64,000 nt of DNA from VXRJ01 sp965246995 (GTDB lineage: Bacteria > Acidobacteriota > Vicinamibacteria > Vicinamibacterales > UBA8438), in contig OZ252008.1 of NCBI GenBank assembly GCA_965246995.1, forward strand, positions 3,038,001 through 3,102,000. Reading direction: 5' to 3'. The notes under the pieces were generated by a model. That model was not told the DNA's origin, ran no database searches, and was given only the letters and a program-made list of their open reading frames with translations. The position numbers and the translations under genes were made by a program. Of the stretch, positions 32,837 to 40,912 are shown piece by piece (position 1 is the stretch's first letter; each line of letters begins with the position of its first letter).

Positions 32837-34436
32837 TGCGCAACACTCCTCGGCCGATGAGCACCGCCAGCGCGCCGAGAAAATCGGCGAGCTCCACCGG
32901 CGCATGCGCCCGGCGGTACGTCTCGTAGAGATCCGGCACCTGCGACTGGCTATCGGCCATCTCGATGAGCGCGAGTAGATCCACTCCCCGCAAATAGCGA
33001 ATCGCCACCGTTCCGGCCGGTCCCGCATCGAGCGACAGACAGGCATCGGCCACGATTTCGCGTCCCTCGACGGCTGGCGCGGTCGTCATGCGGGCCGCGC
33101 GGGCCAGCCGTAATCGAACCAGAGGCGCGCGCCGCAACCCCTCGAACGCAGCACGCACCGAGGCGTCGCGGCGAAACGCCTCCAGCACATCGGTGCCGCC
33201 CGACCGGCCGCTGGCGTCCTCAAGCACGATGGGGTCGGCGCGGTCGCTCCAGAACGGGTGAAGCGCTCGCTGCGACACTTGCGCGAAGAACGCGGCGGAC
33301 TGTCGGCGGTACGCGTTCCAGACTTCCTGCTCCCGTTCGGCATGGAACCGAAGGGCGAGCCCGGCACGGGCGGGATGCCGCAGGCAGGTATTCGTCGCCA
33401 CCGCAGCCAGCCAGGCCGATGCCATCGCCTTCTTGACGCCGAACGACGACAGCGGATCGATAAAGGTCGCGGCGTCGCCGACCAGCAGATAGCCGGGGCC
33501 GCCGAACCGCCGGGCACCATACTGGGAGGCGTCGCAGGCCCAGGGCTCGCCTTCGAGGCTTGCGCCGGCGGTCAACCGGATCAGATGCGCCGTCTTCCCG
33601 AGTTCGGCCCGGTAGCGCGCCGCGAGAACCCCTGGATGGTCGGTCTCCGTCGTGCGGGGATCGACCATGACGGTGACATAGCGGCGGCGTCTCGAGACCG
33701 GCACCGACCAGGCCCAGCCGTCAGCGTATGTCTCGACAACGGTCTGCGCATCGAACCCCGATTCATCGTGATGTTCGCCAGTCGGCGCGGATCCGGGTCC
33801 GGCGTGCGGCCATCCCTCCGCATGCCGCCAGATCCCGACCAGCGCCAGTGTCGTCTCGCCGGTCTGCACACGCGTTCGATGACGACGCGCCACGATGCCG
33901 GCTCGGCCGGAACAGTCGAGAACGATGCGGGCCAGCGCCTTCACGGTACGGCCCTCTTCGTCCCGTCCGATCACGGCGCCGTCATCTGTCGAGACTTCGC
34001 GCACCGTCACGCCATTCCTGATCGTGGCGCCGGCGCGCTGCGCTTCGTCGAGCAGGAGATGGTCGAAGTCACGCCGGAGCACCTGATACCCGTATCGCCC
34101 TCCGTCGAACCTCGCGACCCGCGGCGTCCCACCGCCCCAGCAAACGGTGTTGCCCCGCGTAACGACGAAGCCCGCGCGTTCGATGGCCTCCCGGACCCCG
34201 ACCGCCTCGAACACCTTCCGGCAACTCGGCGGCAATGACTCCGCCAGCGACGGCATCCCGGCATCGGGCTTTGTCAGCAGAAGAACGGAATGTCCCCAGG
34301 CCGCAAGCAAGCGTGCGGCGGACGCGCCGGCGGGACCGCCCCCAATGATCGCGACGTCGACGGAACCCTCCGTGCGCGACCGCGAGAATCGCGTGCGATC
34401 AGAACCTGGCCGAGAAAGCGATGCTCCCTGTTCCAC
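32826..34436 (-). CDS. qhpG: FAD-dependent monooxygenase QhpG (tryptophan hydroxylation for CTQ)
   Basis: In Paracoccus QhpG hydroxylates the precursor tryptophan of CTQ. Here the protein has the flavin-binding motif DVAIIGGGPAGASAARLLAAWGH, WGGGTPRVARF, QVLRRDFDHLLLDEAQRAGA and YLLVGDAATFIDPLSSFGVKKAMASA, the fold shared with tryptophan halogenases. No ATG lies near the start of homology; the GTG at 34436 gives 536 residues and follows the AT-rich divergent promoter. It is the first gene of the operon, whereas I recall it late in the Paracoccus operon. A general flavin halogenase or hydroxylase is the alternative if the context is ignored. Confidence 0.85.
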   Translation of the reverse strand: MEQGASLSRPGSDRTRFSRSRTEGSVDVAIIGGGPAGASAARLLAAWGHSVLLLTKPDAGMPSLAESLPPSCRKVFEAVGVREAIERAGFVVTRGNTVCWGGGTPRVARFDGGRYGYQVLRRDFDHLLLDEAQRAGATIRNGVTVREVSTDDGAVIGRDEEGRTVKALARIVLDCSGRAGIVARRHRTRVQTGETTLALVGIWRHAEGWPHAGPGSAPTGEHHDESGFDAQTVVETYADGWAWSVPVSRRRRYVTVMVDPRTTETDHPGVLAARYRAELGKTAHLIRLTAGASLEGEPWACDASQYGARRFGGPGYLLVGDAATFIDPLSSFGVKKAMASAWLAAVATNTCLRHPARAGLALRFHAEREQEVWNAYRRQSAAFFAQVSQRALHPFWSDRADPIVLEDASGRSGGTDVLEAFRRDASVRAAFEGLRRAPLVRLRLARAARMTTAPAVEGREIVADACLSLDAGPAGTVAIRYLRGVDLLALIEMADSQSQVPDLYETYRRAHAPVELADFLGALAVLIGRGVLRNEV

Positions 34437-34448
34437 GCCGGGCGAGCA

Positions 34449-34454
34449 TATAAT
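34449..34454 (+). promoter_or_regulatory. Consensus -10 (TATAAT) in the divergent qhpG/DUF411 promoter region
   Basis: CATATAATG sits between the two divergent starts (34436 and 34476), an obvious AT island. On the plus strand TATAAT lies 22 bases before the DUF411 ATG; on the minus strand the same bases read CATTATATG and could serve the qhp operon. Both genes would be driven from overlapping sites. Confidence 0.55.
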
Positions 34455-34475
34455 GCTGCCGCAAGGAGATACTGC

Positions 34476-34946
34476 ATGAAACGGATACTGTTGGGCGTTG
34501 CGATCGCGCTGGCAGGCGCCGCTTCCGGGTGGGCGCCAGCCGATGCGCAGGAACCGGCAAGCGGTGCGACTATTGACGTATACAAGTCGCCGACGTGCGG
34601 CTGCTGCGTCATCTGGGTCAACCACTTGCGGGAGCACGGGTTCACGGTGACGGTGACCGACGTGCCGAACGTCACGCCACTCAAGCAGCGGCTAGGGATC
34701 CGTCCCGAGCTTTCCTCCTGCCACACGGCGGTCGTAGGCGACTACGCGATCGAGGGGCATGTGCCAGCCTCCGATATCCAGAGGCTGCTGGCGGAAGGGC
34801 CGCGCGTGGCAGGGCTCGCGGTGCCCGGAATGCCGCTTGGCTCGCCCGGGATGGAGATGCGGGATCCGTCGCGTCACGAACGGTATGAGGTTATTGCGTT
34901 CGACCGCGCCGGCAAGACCGAAGTCTGGGCGACGCACGGCCCGTAG
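34476..34946 (+). CDS. Exported DUF411 protein with CGCC motif
   Basis: 156 residues: signal peptide (MKRILLGVAIALAGAASGWAPADAQ), then YKSPTCGCCVIWVNHLREHGF with the CGCC motif, VTDVPNVTPLKQRLGIRPELSSCHTAVVGDYAIEGHVPASDIQRLL and a conserved GLAVPGMPLGSPGME. DUF411 proteins are thioredoxin-like and often linked to copper or other metals; direct function is not known. AAGGAG precedes the ATG. Divergent from the amine dehydrogenase operon and followed by a palindromic repeat element. Confidence 0.88.
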   Translation: MKRILLGVAIALAGAASGWAPADAQEPASGATIDVYKSPTCGCCVIWVNHLREHGFTVTVTDVPNVTPLKQRLGIRPELSSCHTAVVGDYAIEGHVPASDIQRLLAEGPRVAGLAVPGMPLGSPGMEMRDPSRHERYEVIAFDRAGKTEVWATHGP

Positions 34947-34959
34947 CCGGACCGCCCGA

Positions 34960-35137
34960 GGAGCCCGTGGTGGAACCCCCGCTACATTCGAGCGGCGGTG
35001 CATCCCGCCTGAACGGCGTTGCTCCTCGGACTGTGGCAGTCCGCGGTCGTCATATGGCCAATATGCTCCCTCGTCGCGCCTTGTCCGGCGAGCGCCCCGC
35101 CGCTCTCGGTGCTACGCGGGGTTTCACCATGGACTCC
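34960..35137. repeat. Palindromic MITE-like element, complete copy (178 bp)
   Basis: Begins GGAGCCCGTGGTGGAACC and ends GGTTTCACCATGGACTCC, so the ends are inverted repeats. The middle holds CATATGGCCAATATG and CTCGGTGCTACGCGGGG. Compared with the copy at 36458 it has an extra small hairpin (GGACTG tgg CAGTCC). No open frame of its own. It fills the gap between the DUF411 gene and the rpsT promoter. Confidence 0.85.
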
Positions 35138-35147
35138 TAGGAACCTG

Positions 35148-35153
35148 TATAAT
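35148..35153 (+). promoter_or_regulatory. Consensus -10 (TATAAT) of rpsT
   Basis: TATAAT ends nine bases before the rpsT ATG, so the transcript would begin 0-4 bases before the start codon: a leaderless or nearly leaderless message. The -35 position would fall in the end of the palindromic element. Confidence 0.55.
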
Positions 35154-35162
35154 TGACTGTTT

Positions 35163-35438
35163 ATGGCCAACCACAAGTCAGCTCTTAAGGCGCACGAGAA
35201 AAGTCTGGAGCGGCAGGCGCGCAACAGCCAGCTGAAGAGCCGGATGCGCCGGGCCGTCCGGGCAACGCGACGCGGGATCGAGGCGGGGAACGATGCTACG
35301 GAGCTCCGTGAATCGGTACGGACTACCAGCGCGTTGATTGATACGCTGGCGGGCAAGGGTGTGATTCACCGGAATGCCGCCGCCCGCCACAAGTCGCGTC
35401 TCGTGAAGCGCCTGCGGAATACCACTCCCTCCGAGTAG
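35163..35438 (+). CDS. rpsT: 30S ribosomal protein S20
   Basis: 91-residue, Lys/Arg-rich helical protein with the S20 opening MANHKSALKAHEKSLERQARNSQLKSRMRRAVR and the ending NAAARHKSRLVKRLRN. S20 binds 16S rRNA in the body of the small subunit. A single gene with its own promoter, convergent with holA. Confidence 0.96.
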   Translation: MANHKSALKAHEKSLERQARNSQLKSRMRRAVRATRRGIEAGNDATELRESVRTTSALIDTLAGKGVIHRNAAARHKSRLVKRLRNTTPSE

Positions 35439-35480
35439 TCGAGGGAAGCGGTCGGCCCGGCTGCACGTCCCGAGATCCAA

Positions 35481-36449
35481 TCACCGGCGCCGTTGCGGAT
35501 CGCCGTTTCGGGGTCTCGCTCCACCTCCACCGCACAACTGGACCACCAGCCGCTCGAGCAGGACGCGCGGATCGCCGCCCGACTGCTTCAGCGCGCGATC
35601 CGTACGGAACACGGCATCTATCGCGGGACCGGTCCGTGCCGGCCCGAGACGACTGCGCGCCACCCAGGCGAGTTGGCCCAACAGCAGGTACGGGACGGCG
35701 CCGGCATCGAGCGCGAGCGCCAGTTCCCGCAGCGCACGCGCCGTGTCGCGTTCCTCGATCGCGCGCGCGACCGCCCAGTCGTCGTCCGGACCGGCAGCCG
35801 ACGCGCCCACCACCGTTCGGACGTCCTCTGCCGTGATGGCCGGGGTGTCAGCCGCATAGAGGCAGAGCCGGTCGAGTGCACCACGGAGCACGCTGGCATC
35901 GGGGCCGACCACATCGGCGAGCAGCCGCACCGCCGCCGGCTCGGCGGCCCGATCCATCTCCTTCAGCCGCGCCTCGATCCATGCCCGAGCGTCAGTTGCA
36001 TCGGTCAGATTGCCGCATCGAACCACATTCGCGGCGTTCGCGATTCGCCGGAAGATGCGACGCCGTTCGTCGAGATCGGAAGCCTCCAGGACCAGCGTGG
36101 CATGCGGCGCCGGCGCTTCCAGGTATGCCTCCAGCGCCTGCAGACCGGCACTCGCGGCCTGGCTCTCCCGTCTTGGCTGCAGCAGGGACTCGGCATGCAC
36201 GACGACGATCACGCGCCGTGCCGCCATCATCGGGAATGTCTCGGCGGCATCGAGCACCTCGGCCACCGTTGATTCACCGCCCTGGAACCGGTCCACGTTA
36301 AAGAGGCGCACGCCATCGTCAATCGTGGAGAGGATGGCATCGATCAGCGCCTGCTTCTCTACCGCGTCGTCTCCCACCAGCAGGCAGACCTGACCCGGGC
36401 CACTCTTGGCAAGCCGCGCACGCAGGCTGCCGGGCGTGAGCTCGGGCAC
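35481..36449 (-). CDS. holA: DNA polymerase III delta subunit
   Basis: Clamp-loader subunit that opens the beta clamp. 322 residues with SGPGQVCLLVGDDAVEKQALIDAIL at the N-terminus, the Walker-type region without ATPase activity, LEASDLDERRRIFRRIAN and C-terminal AVPYLLLGQLAWVARSRLG. Start GTG at 36449, without a clear ribosome site; the sequence just upstream is the palindromic element at 36458, which has replaced whatever lay between holA and lptE. The gene order leuS-lptE-holA is common. Confidence 0.9.
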   Translation of the reverse strand: MPELTPGSLRARLAKSGPGQVCLLVGDDAVEKQALIDAILSTIDDGVRLFNVDRFQGGESTVAEVLDAAETFPMMAARRVIVVVHAESLLQPRRESQAASAGLQALEAYLEAPAPHATLVLEASDLDERRRIFRRIANAANVVRCGNLTDATDARAWIEARLKEMDRAAEPAAVRLLADVVGPDASVLRGALDRLCLYAADTPAITAEDVRTVVGASAAGPDDDWAVARAIEERDTARALRELALALDAGAVPYLLLGQLAWVARSRLGPARTGPAIDAVFRTDRALKQSGGDPRVLLERLVVQLCGGGGARPRNGDPQRRR

Positions 36450-36457
36450 GGACTGGC

Positions 36458-36623
36458 TTAGGAGCCCGTGATGAAACCCGCGCTACATTCGAGCGGCGAT
36501 GCATCCCACCTGAACGGCGTTGCTCCTCGGTCGCATATGGCCAATATGCTCCCTCGTCGCGCCTTGTCAGCCGGGCGCCTCACCGCTCTCGGTGCTACGC
36601 GGGGTTTCATCACGGACTCCTAA
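36458..36623. repeat. Palindromic MITE-like element, best-preserved copy (166 bp)
   Basis: Terminal inverted repeats TTAGGAGYCCGTGATGAAAC are almost perfect at both ends and continue for a few more bases (CCGCG). The interior has a hairpin GCATAT-GGCCA-ATATGC within a larger stem GGCG...CGCC. It spans the whole gap between holA and lptE, and its right end contains the lptE TAG stop codon. It shows no target duplication longer than 2-3 bases. Confidence 0.88.
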
Positions 36624-37189
36624 AAGGCCTCGAGGATCGAACTGACGACGGTGGTTGCGAAATCGGTTGCGAGACGTTCCACCGTGTTGTTCCGCTGGCC
36701 GAAGAACGTGGAAGGACTCGCCACGTCGCCCGTGCCCGAGGCGATATCGTACTCGTCGGCGAACTGCAACTGGGCGTTGTCCCAGATCACCTCACCGGTC
36801 GTCAGATCCCGGAACTCGATGCTCGCGGTCAGCGTGAAGATATAGCGCGACGCCTGCTGATCGGCGCTGAAGCTGGCCGGGGCGATCCGGATGTCGGTGA
36901 TAGCGCCGATGAGCGACGCGTCGGCGCCGAGGATGTCGGTCTGGACGCGGTACGAACCGCGGCCGATGAACGCTGTGCGGACCTCCTGCGTCAGCAATTG
37001 CTCGACGTCGAACACCTGAGTCCGGTTCTCGAACGTCGGGATGGCAACCGTCTCTATGTAGTCGGGCAGGAACGAGCCGCGACCCGCCAGCGTGTAACCG
37101 CAACCGGCCGCGGACAACCCTGCGCCGGCAAGCGCAATTACGGCAGCCGCCACCGTGAGGGCACGACGGGAATCGGAACGGAAGTTCAT
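36620..37189 (-). CDS. lptE: LPS-assembly lipoprotein LptE
   Basis: LptE is the outer-membrane lipoprotein plug of LptD. 189 residues: N-terminal signal with lipobox LSAAGC (GCGYTLAGRGSFLPDYIETVAIPTFENRTQ), then the LptE/LPS-transport domain with TQEVRTAFIGRGSYRV and RYIFTLTASIEFRDLTTGEVIWDN. The ATG at 37189 is chosen because GGAG lies seven bases upstream; another in-frame ATG two codons earlier has no room for a ribosome site. The TAG stop is formed by the end of the repeat element. Confidence 0.86.
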   Translation of the reverse strand: MNFRSDSRRALTVAAAVIALAGAGLSAAGCGYTLAGRGSFLPDYIETVAIPTFENRTQVFDVEQLLTQEVRTAFIGRGSYRVQTDILGADASLIGAITDIRIAPASFSADQQASRYIFTLTASIEFRDLTTGEVIWDNAQLQFADEYDIASGTGDVASPSTFFGQRNNTVERLATDFATTVVSSILEAF

Positions 37190-37202
37190 GGTCATCTCCG
37201 GC

Positions 37203-39761
37203 CTACCCCTTGGCAACGATGCTCACCATGCGACCCGGCACCACCAGAACGCGAGCGATACGTTTGCCCTCCGTGTGCGCCTGTACCTGCGACGTCTCCA
37301 GCGCCAGCCGTTCCAACTCCGCTCGCGTCGCATGGACCGGCACCGTCAGCCGCGCGCGCACCTTGCCGTTCACCTGCACCGGCACGACCACGGTCTCCCC
37401 CGCCGCCACATCCGGATCCGCCTCGGGCCAGCCAGCCGCGGTTACTCCTTCGGCGTGGCCCAGCGCCTCCCACAACTCCTCACCGACATGAGGCGTAAAG
37501 GGCGACAACATCAACACCAGTGCCTCAATCGCCTCACGCACGACGGCGAGCACCGTCGCCGGCGCGCCAGCCACGGCGTCGTCAATGTCCCGGGCGAACG
37601 GACCGATCTTCTGCTGCTCACAGAAGACGTACAGCTCATTCACCAGCTCCATCAGCGCCGCGACCGCCGTATTGAGATGTACGCGCGGATCGAGATCCTC
37701 CGAGACGCGGGCAATCGTCTGATGTGTTTTCCTCCGCAGCGCCTGCGCGTCGCGCGCGAGGGCCTCGCCGTCGAACGTGACCGGCTTCGACGCCGCCGCG
37801 AACGCATCGGCAAACGGGATCACCAGGCGCCAGACGCGTCCGAGGAAACGGGCGCTTCCTTCGAGACCGGCGTCGGTCCATTCGATCTCCTTCTCCGGCG
37901 GCGCGACAAAGGTCTCGTACAAGCGCAGCGCGTCGGCCCCATGCTTCGACATCATCTCGTCCGGGTCGACGACGTTCCCCTTCGACTTCGACATCACGGC
38001 GCCATCCTTCAGCACCATTCCCTGCGTCAGCAGCCGCGTGAACGGTTCGTCGTGCGAGAGCAGTCCCAGATCGCGCAGGACACGGCAAAAAAAGCGCGAA
38101 TAGATCAGGTGCAGGATGGCGTGCTCGACACCGCCACAGTAGAAGTCGATGGGCGCCCAGTAGTGGACCTTCTCCGGGTCGAATGCGGCGTTGGCGTTCT
38201 TCGGATCGCAGTAGCGGTAGAAGTACCACGACGAGTCCACGAACGTGTCCATCGTGTCGGTCTCGCGCCGCGCCGCGCCGCCGCACTTCGGACAGGTGGC
38301 GTCCACGAACGAAGCCACCTGCGCCAGCGGGGAATCGCCCTGTCCGCTGAACATCTCCACTTCGGGCAGCGTCACGGGCAACTGATCGTCCGGCACAGGC
38401 TGCACGCCGCAGGTGTCGCAGTAGACGATGGGGATCGGCGTACCCCAGTAGCGCTGCCGCGAGATCCCCCAATCCTTCAGACGGAACTGCACCTGGCGCC
38501 GGCCGAAGCCGCCCGCTTCCGCCGCGGCGGCCATCTCCTCGCGCGCCGCGCCGCTCTCCAGCACGGTATAGCGGCCCGAATCGACCAGTCGGCCATACTC
38601 CGCCACTGCCGCCTCCAGCCGGTCGCCCGGGGGCAACGTCTCTCCCTGCGGCTGTATCACCACGCGGATCGGCAGGCTGTACTTCCGCGCGAACTCGAAG
38701 TCCCGCTGATCATGCGCCGGCACCGCCATGATCGCTCCCGTGCCGTACTCCGCCAGGACGAAGTTGGCCACCCATATGGGCACCGCCTCACCGCTGAACG
38801 GGTGGATGGCAACGCGCCCGGTGTCAATCCCTTCCTTCTCTATCTGGCCGGTCAACCGCGCATGGCGATCCAGGGCGCGAAACTCTCTTACCCGCGAGAG
38901 GAAAGCCTCGCCGTCGACACGCTCCGCCGCAATACGTTCCACCAACGGATGTTCCGGCGCCAGCAGGACGAACGTCGCGCCGTAGATCGTGTCGATCCGT
39001 GTCGTGAACACCTCGATAGGATCGGCGCCCTCCCCCACCGTTCCGTCCGGTTGCGCCAGCGCGAACTGCACCAGCGCGCCCTCGGAGCGGCCGATCCAGT
39101 TCCGCTGCATCGTCAGCACCTTCTCGGGCCATTCACCCAGCGTCTCGATCCCGTCGAGCAACTCGTCGGCGTAACGCGTGATCCTGAAAAACCACTGCGC
39201 CAGCTCACGCGCGCCAACCGTTGCGCCACAACGCCAGCAGCCGCCGTTGACCACCTGCTCGTTTGCCAGGACCGTCTGGCACTCCGGGCACCAGTTGACC
39301 GAGGCCTTCTTGCGATAGGCGAGATCCCGCTCGCACATCCGGAGGAAGATCCACTGGTTCCACCGGTAGTAGTCTGCGTCGCACGTCGCGAGCTCGCGCT
39401 CCCATGCGTAGCTGATCCCGAGGCGCTGCAACTGATCCTTCATGTGCGCGACGTTCTCGCGCGTCCAGGTCTCGGGGTGCGTGCGATTCTTGATCGCTGC
39501 GTTCTCGGCGGGCATGCCGAACGCGTCCCAACCGAACGGATGGAGGACGTTGAACCCGCGCATCCGTTTCATCCGGGCCAGGACATCCCCGATCATGTAG
39601 TTGCGGACATGACCGACATGGGCGTGACCGGAGGGATAGGCGAACATCACCAGACAATAGAAGGGGTCACGCGCCGGGTCCTCGACAACCTCGAAGGCGC
39701 GACTCTCGCGCCAGCGCTGTTGCCACTTCCTGTCGATTGCCGGGGGGTCGTAGTCGCGCAC
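37203..39761 (-). CDS. leuS: Leucyl-tRNA synthetase
   Basis: 852-residue class I synthetase. HIGH-type motif in FAYPSGHAHVGHVRNYMIGD, LeuRS-specific HPFGWDAFGMPAENAAIKN, zinc Cys pairs (WCPECQTVLANEQVV, CWRCG), editing-domain TRIDTIYGATFVLLAPEHP, and KMSKS-type MSKSKGNVVDPDEMM. The start is GTG at 39761. The gap to the next gene (39762-39845) contains a 15-bp palindrome at 39797-39811 and no other feature. Confidence 0.97.
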   Translation of the reverse strand: MRDYDPPAIDRKWQQRWRESRAFEVVEDPARDPFYCLVMFAYPSGHAHVGHVRNYMIGDVLARMKRMRGFNVLHPFGWDAFGMPAENAAIKNRTHPETWTRENVAHMKDQLQRLGISYAWERELATCDADYYRWNQWIFLRMCERDLAYRKKASVNWCPECQTVLANEQVVNGGCWRCGATVGARELAQWFFRITRYADELLDGIETLGEWPEKVLTMQRNWIGRSEGALVQFALAQPDGTVGEGADPIEVFTTRIDTIYGATFVLLAPEHPLVERIAAERVDGEAFLSRVREFRALDRHARLTGQIEKEGIDTGRVAIHPFSGEAVPIWVANFVLAEYGTGAIMAVPAHDQRDFEFARKYSLPIRVVIQPQGETLPPGDRLEAAVAEYGRLVDSGRYTVLESGAAREEMAAAAEAGGFGRRQVQFRLKDWGISRQRYWGTPIPIVYCDTCGVQPVPDDQLPVTLPEVEMFSGQGDSPLAQVASFVDATCPKCGGAARRETDTMDTFVDSSWYFYRYCDPKNANAAFDPEKVHYWAPIDFYCGGVEHAILHLIYSRFFCRVLRDLGLLSHDEPFTRLLTQGMVLKDGAVMSKSKGNVVDPDEMMSKHGADALRLYETFVAPPEKEIEWTDAGLEGSARFLGRVWRLVIPFADAFAAASKPVTFDGEALARDAQALRRKTHQTIARVSEDLDPRVHLNTAVAALMELVNELYVFCEQQKIGPFARDIDDAVAGAPATVLAVVREAIEALVLMLSPFTPHVGEELWEALGHAEGVTAAGWPEADPDVAAGETVVVPVQVNGKVRARLTVPVHATRAELERLALETSQVQAHTEGKRIARVLVVPGRMVSIVAKG

Positions 39762-39796
39762 GGGAGATGTTTGCCGGGGTGCAGGATCGGCACCGC

Positions 39797-39811
39797 TAGA
39801 CCGATAGTCTA
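39797..39811. promoter_or_regulatory. Palindrome upstream of leuS
   Basis: TAGACCGATAGTCTA has 5-bp arms with a 5-base spacer and lies 36-50 bases upstream of the leuS GTG. It overlaps TAGACT-like -10 matches, so it could be a promoter with an operator or chance. No T-box features were found. Confidence 0.25.
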
Positions 39812-39845
39812 CAGTCTCGGCCAGGCTGGCGGACGGAGAACGCGC

Positions 39846-40886
39846 CTACCAGTCGAGGGTCGGCCAGTGCGCCGCCTGGGCCTGCTTGACCGTCGGGAGA
39901 ACCGCTCGGGCCATCTCGGCCGGCCCGCGCACTTCCAGGATCGTGCCGGGCGGTTCCTCCGCGCAAGTCTCCAGCGTCCTGTCGAGACACGCCTCGAGCG
40001 CGTCAAGGTTGTACCCACCCTCGGTCACGACGGCGAGGCGGCCCCGGCAGTGCGCAACCGCGAAAGCGCGCAATCGGCGATTGAGGGTTCCGAACCCCTC
40101 CACCGTGAGTAGCATCCCGCCGAGTGGATCGTCGACATGGGCGTCGAAGCCGGCCGAGAGGATGAGCAGATCCGGACCGAACGCGCCGAGCACCGGCAGG
40201 ACCGCGTCGCGAAAAACGAGATCCTGATCGGCATCGGTGGCACCGGCCGCGAGCGGGATATTGAGCGTGGTTCCGGCGCCGTCACCCCGGCCGACGTCGT
40301 CCGCGGCGCCGGTGCCAGGATAGAAGGGGTACTGGTGGGTCGAGACATACAGCACGTTCGGATCGTCGTAGAAGATCCACTGCGTTCCGTTGCCGTGGTG
40401 GACGTCGTAGTCGACTACCGCCACACGCGCGATGCCCCGCGAGCGGGCATGCGCCACCGCCACGGCGGCGTTGTTGTAGAGACAGAAACCCATCGCTCGC
40501 GCCCGCTCCGCATGGTGGCCCGGCGGCCGGACGAATGCCAAGGCGGGTGCGCCGCGGTCGAGGGCATGGTCAACCGCCGCAATCGTCGCCCCCGCTGCGA
40601 GACGTGCGATCGCCTCCGACTCGGGCGAGGCGTAGGTGTCCGGGTCAAGGCGAACACGCCGGCCGGCCGTGGCGGCAATGCTCACGAGGTAGTCCGCGTC
40701 GTGCACGCGGGCAAGAGCCGCGTCAGTCACCGCTTCCGGCTCGGCAATACTGCCGCCCGCCAACCGCCACCGTTCGGCGACGCGGACCATCACCTCGGCG
40801 CGCCCCGGACGCTCGGGATGACCCTGTGGTGTTTCGTGTTCGACGAACCGGGGCGAGGCGATCAGCAGCACGTCGGCCAGCGCCAT
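39846..40886 (-). CDS. Histone-deacetylase-family amidohydrolase (acetylpolyamine/acetoin-utilisation type)
   Basis: 346 residues of the HDAC/AcuC fold. Zinc and catalytic motifs: PPGHHAERARAMGFCLYNN (His pair), AVVDYDVHHGNGTQWIFYDDP, VSTHQYPFYPGTG and ILSAGFDAHVDDPLGG with a final GGYN. All metal ligands look present, so an active zinc deacetylase is expected, acting on acetylated polyamines or lysines. The ATG at 40886 is preferred over a TTG two codons upstream because GAGGAAG lies at a suitable distance. Confidence 0.9.
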   Translation of the reverse strand: MALADVLLIASPRFVEHETPQGHPERPGRAEVMVRVAERWRLAGGSIAEPEAVTDAALARVHDADYLVSIAATAGRRVRLDPDTYASPESEAIARLAAGATIAAVDHALDRGAPALAFVRPPGHHAERARAMGFCLYNNAAVAVAHARSRGIARVAVVDYDVHHGNGTQWIFYDDPNVLYVSTHQYPFYPGTGAADDVGRGDGAGTTLNIPLAAGATDADQDLVFRDAVLPVLGAFGPDLLILSAGFDAHVDDPLGGMLLTVEGFGTLNRRLRAFAVAHCRGRLAVVTEGGYNLDALEACLDRTLETCAEEPPGTILEVRGPAEMARAVLPTVKQAQAAHWPTLDW

Positions 40887-40912
40887 CGTCAATCTTCCTC
40901 CCGCGGCCGCCG

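Noticed and set aside
36319..36504. Minus-strand frame beginning MHRRSNVA (also at 22168-22410 and 34692-35003)
   Set aside because: The shared peptide is produced by the palindromic repeat element in all three places; flanking parts differ, so it is not a gene family.
39762..39845. tRNA or T-box upstream of leuS
   Set aside because: The 84 bases cannot fold into a cloverleaf and lack the T-box sequence; only a 15-bp palindrome is present.
37155..40112. Very long plus-strand open frame (985 codons) opposite leuS
   Set aside because: Arg/His-rich translation typical of the antisense strand of a high-GC gene; leuS on the minus strand shows all LeuRS motifs.
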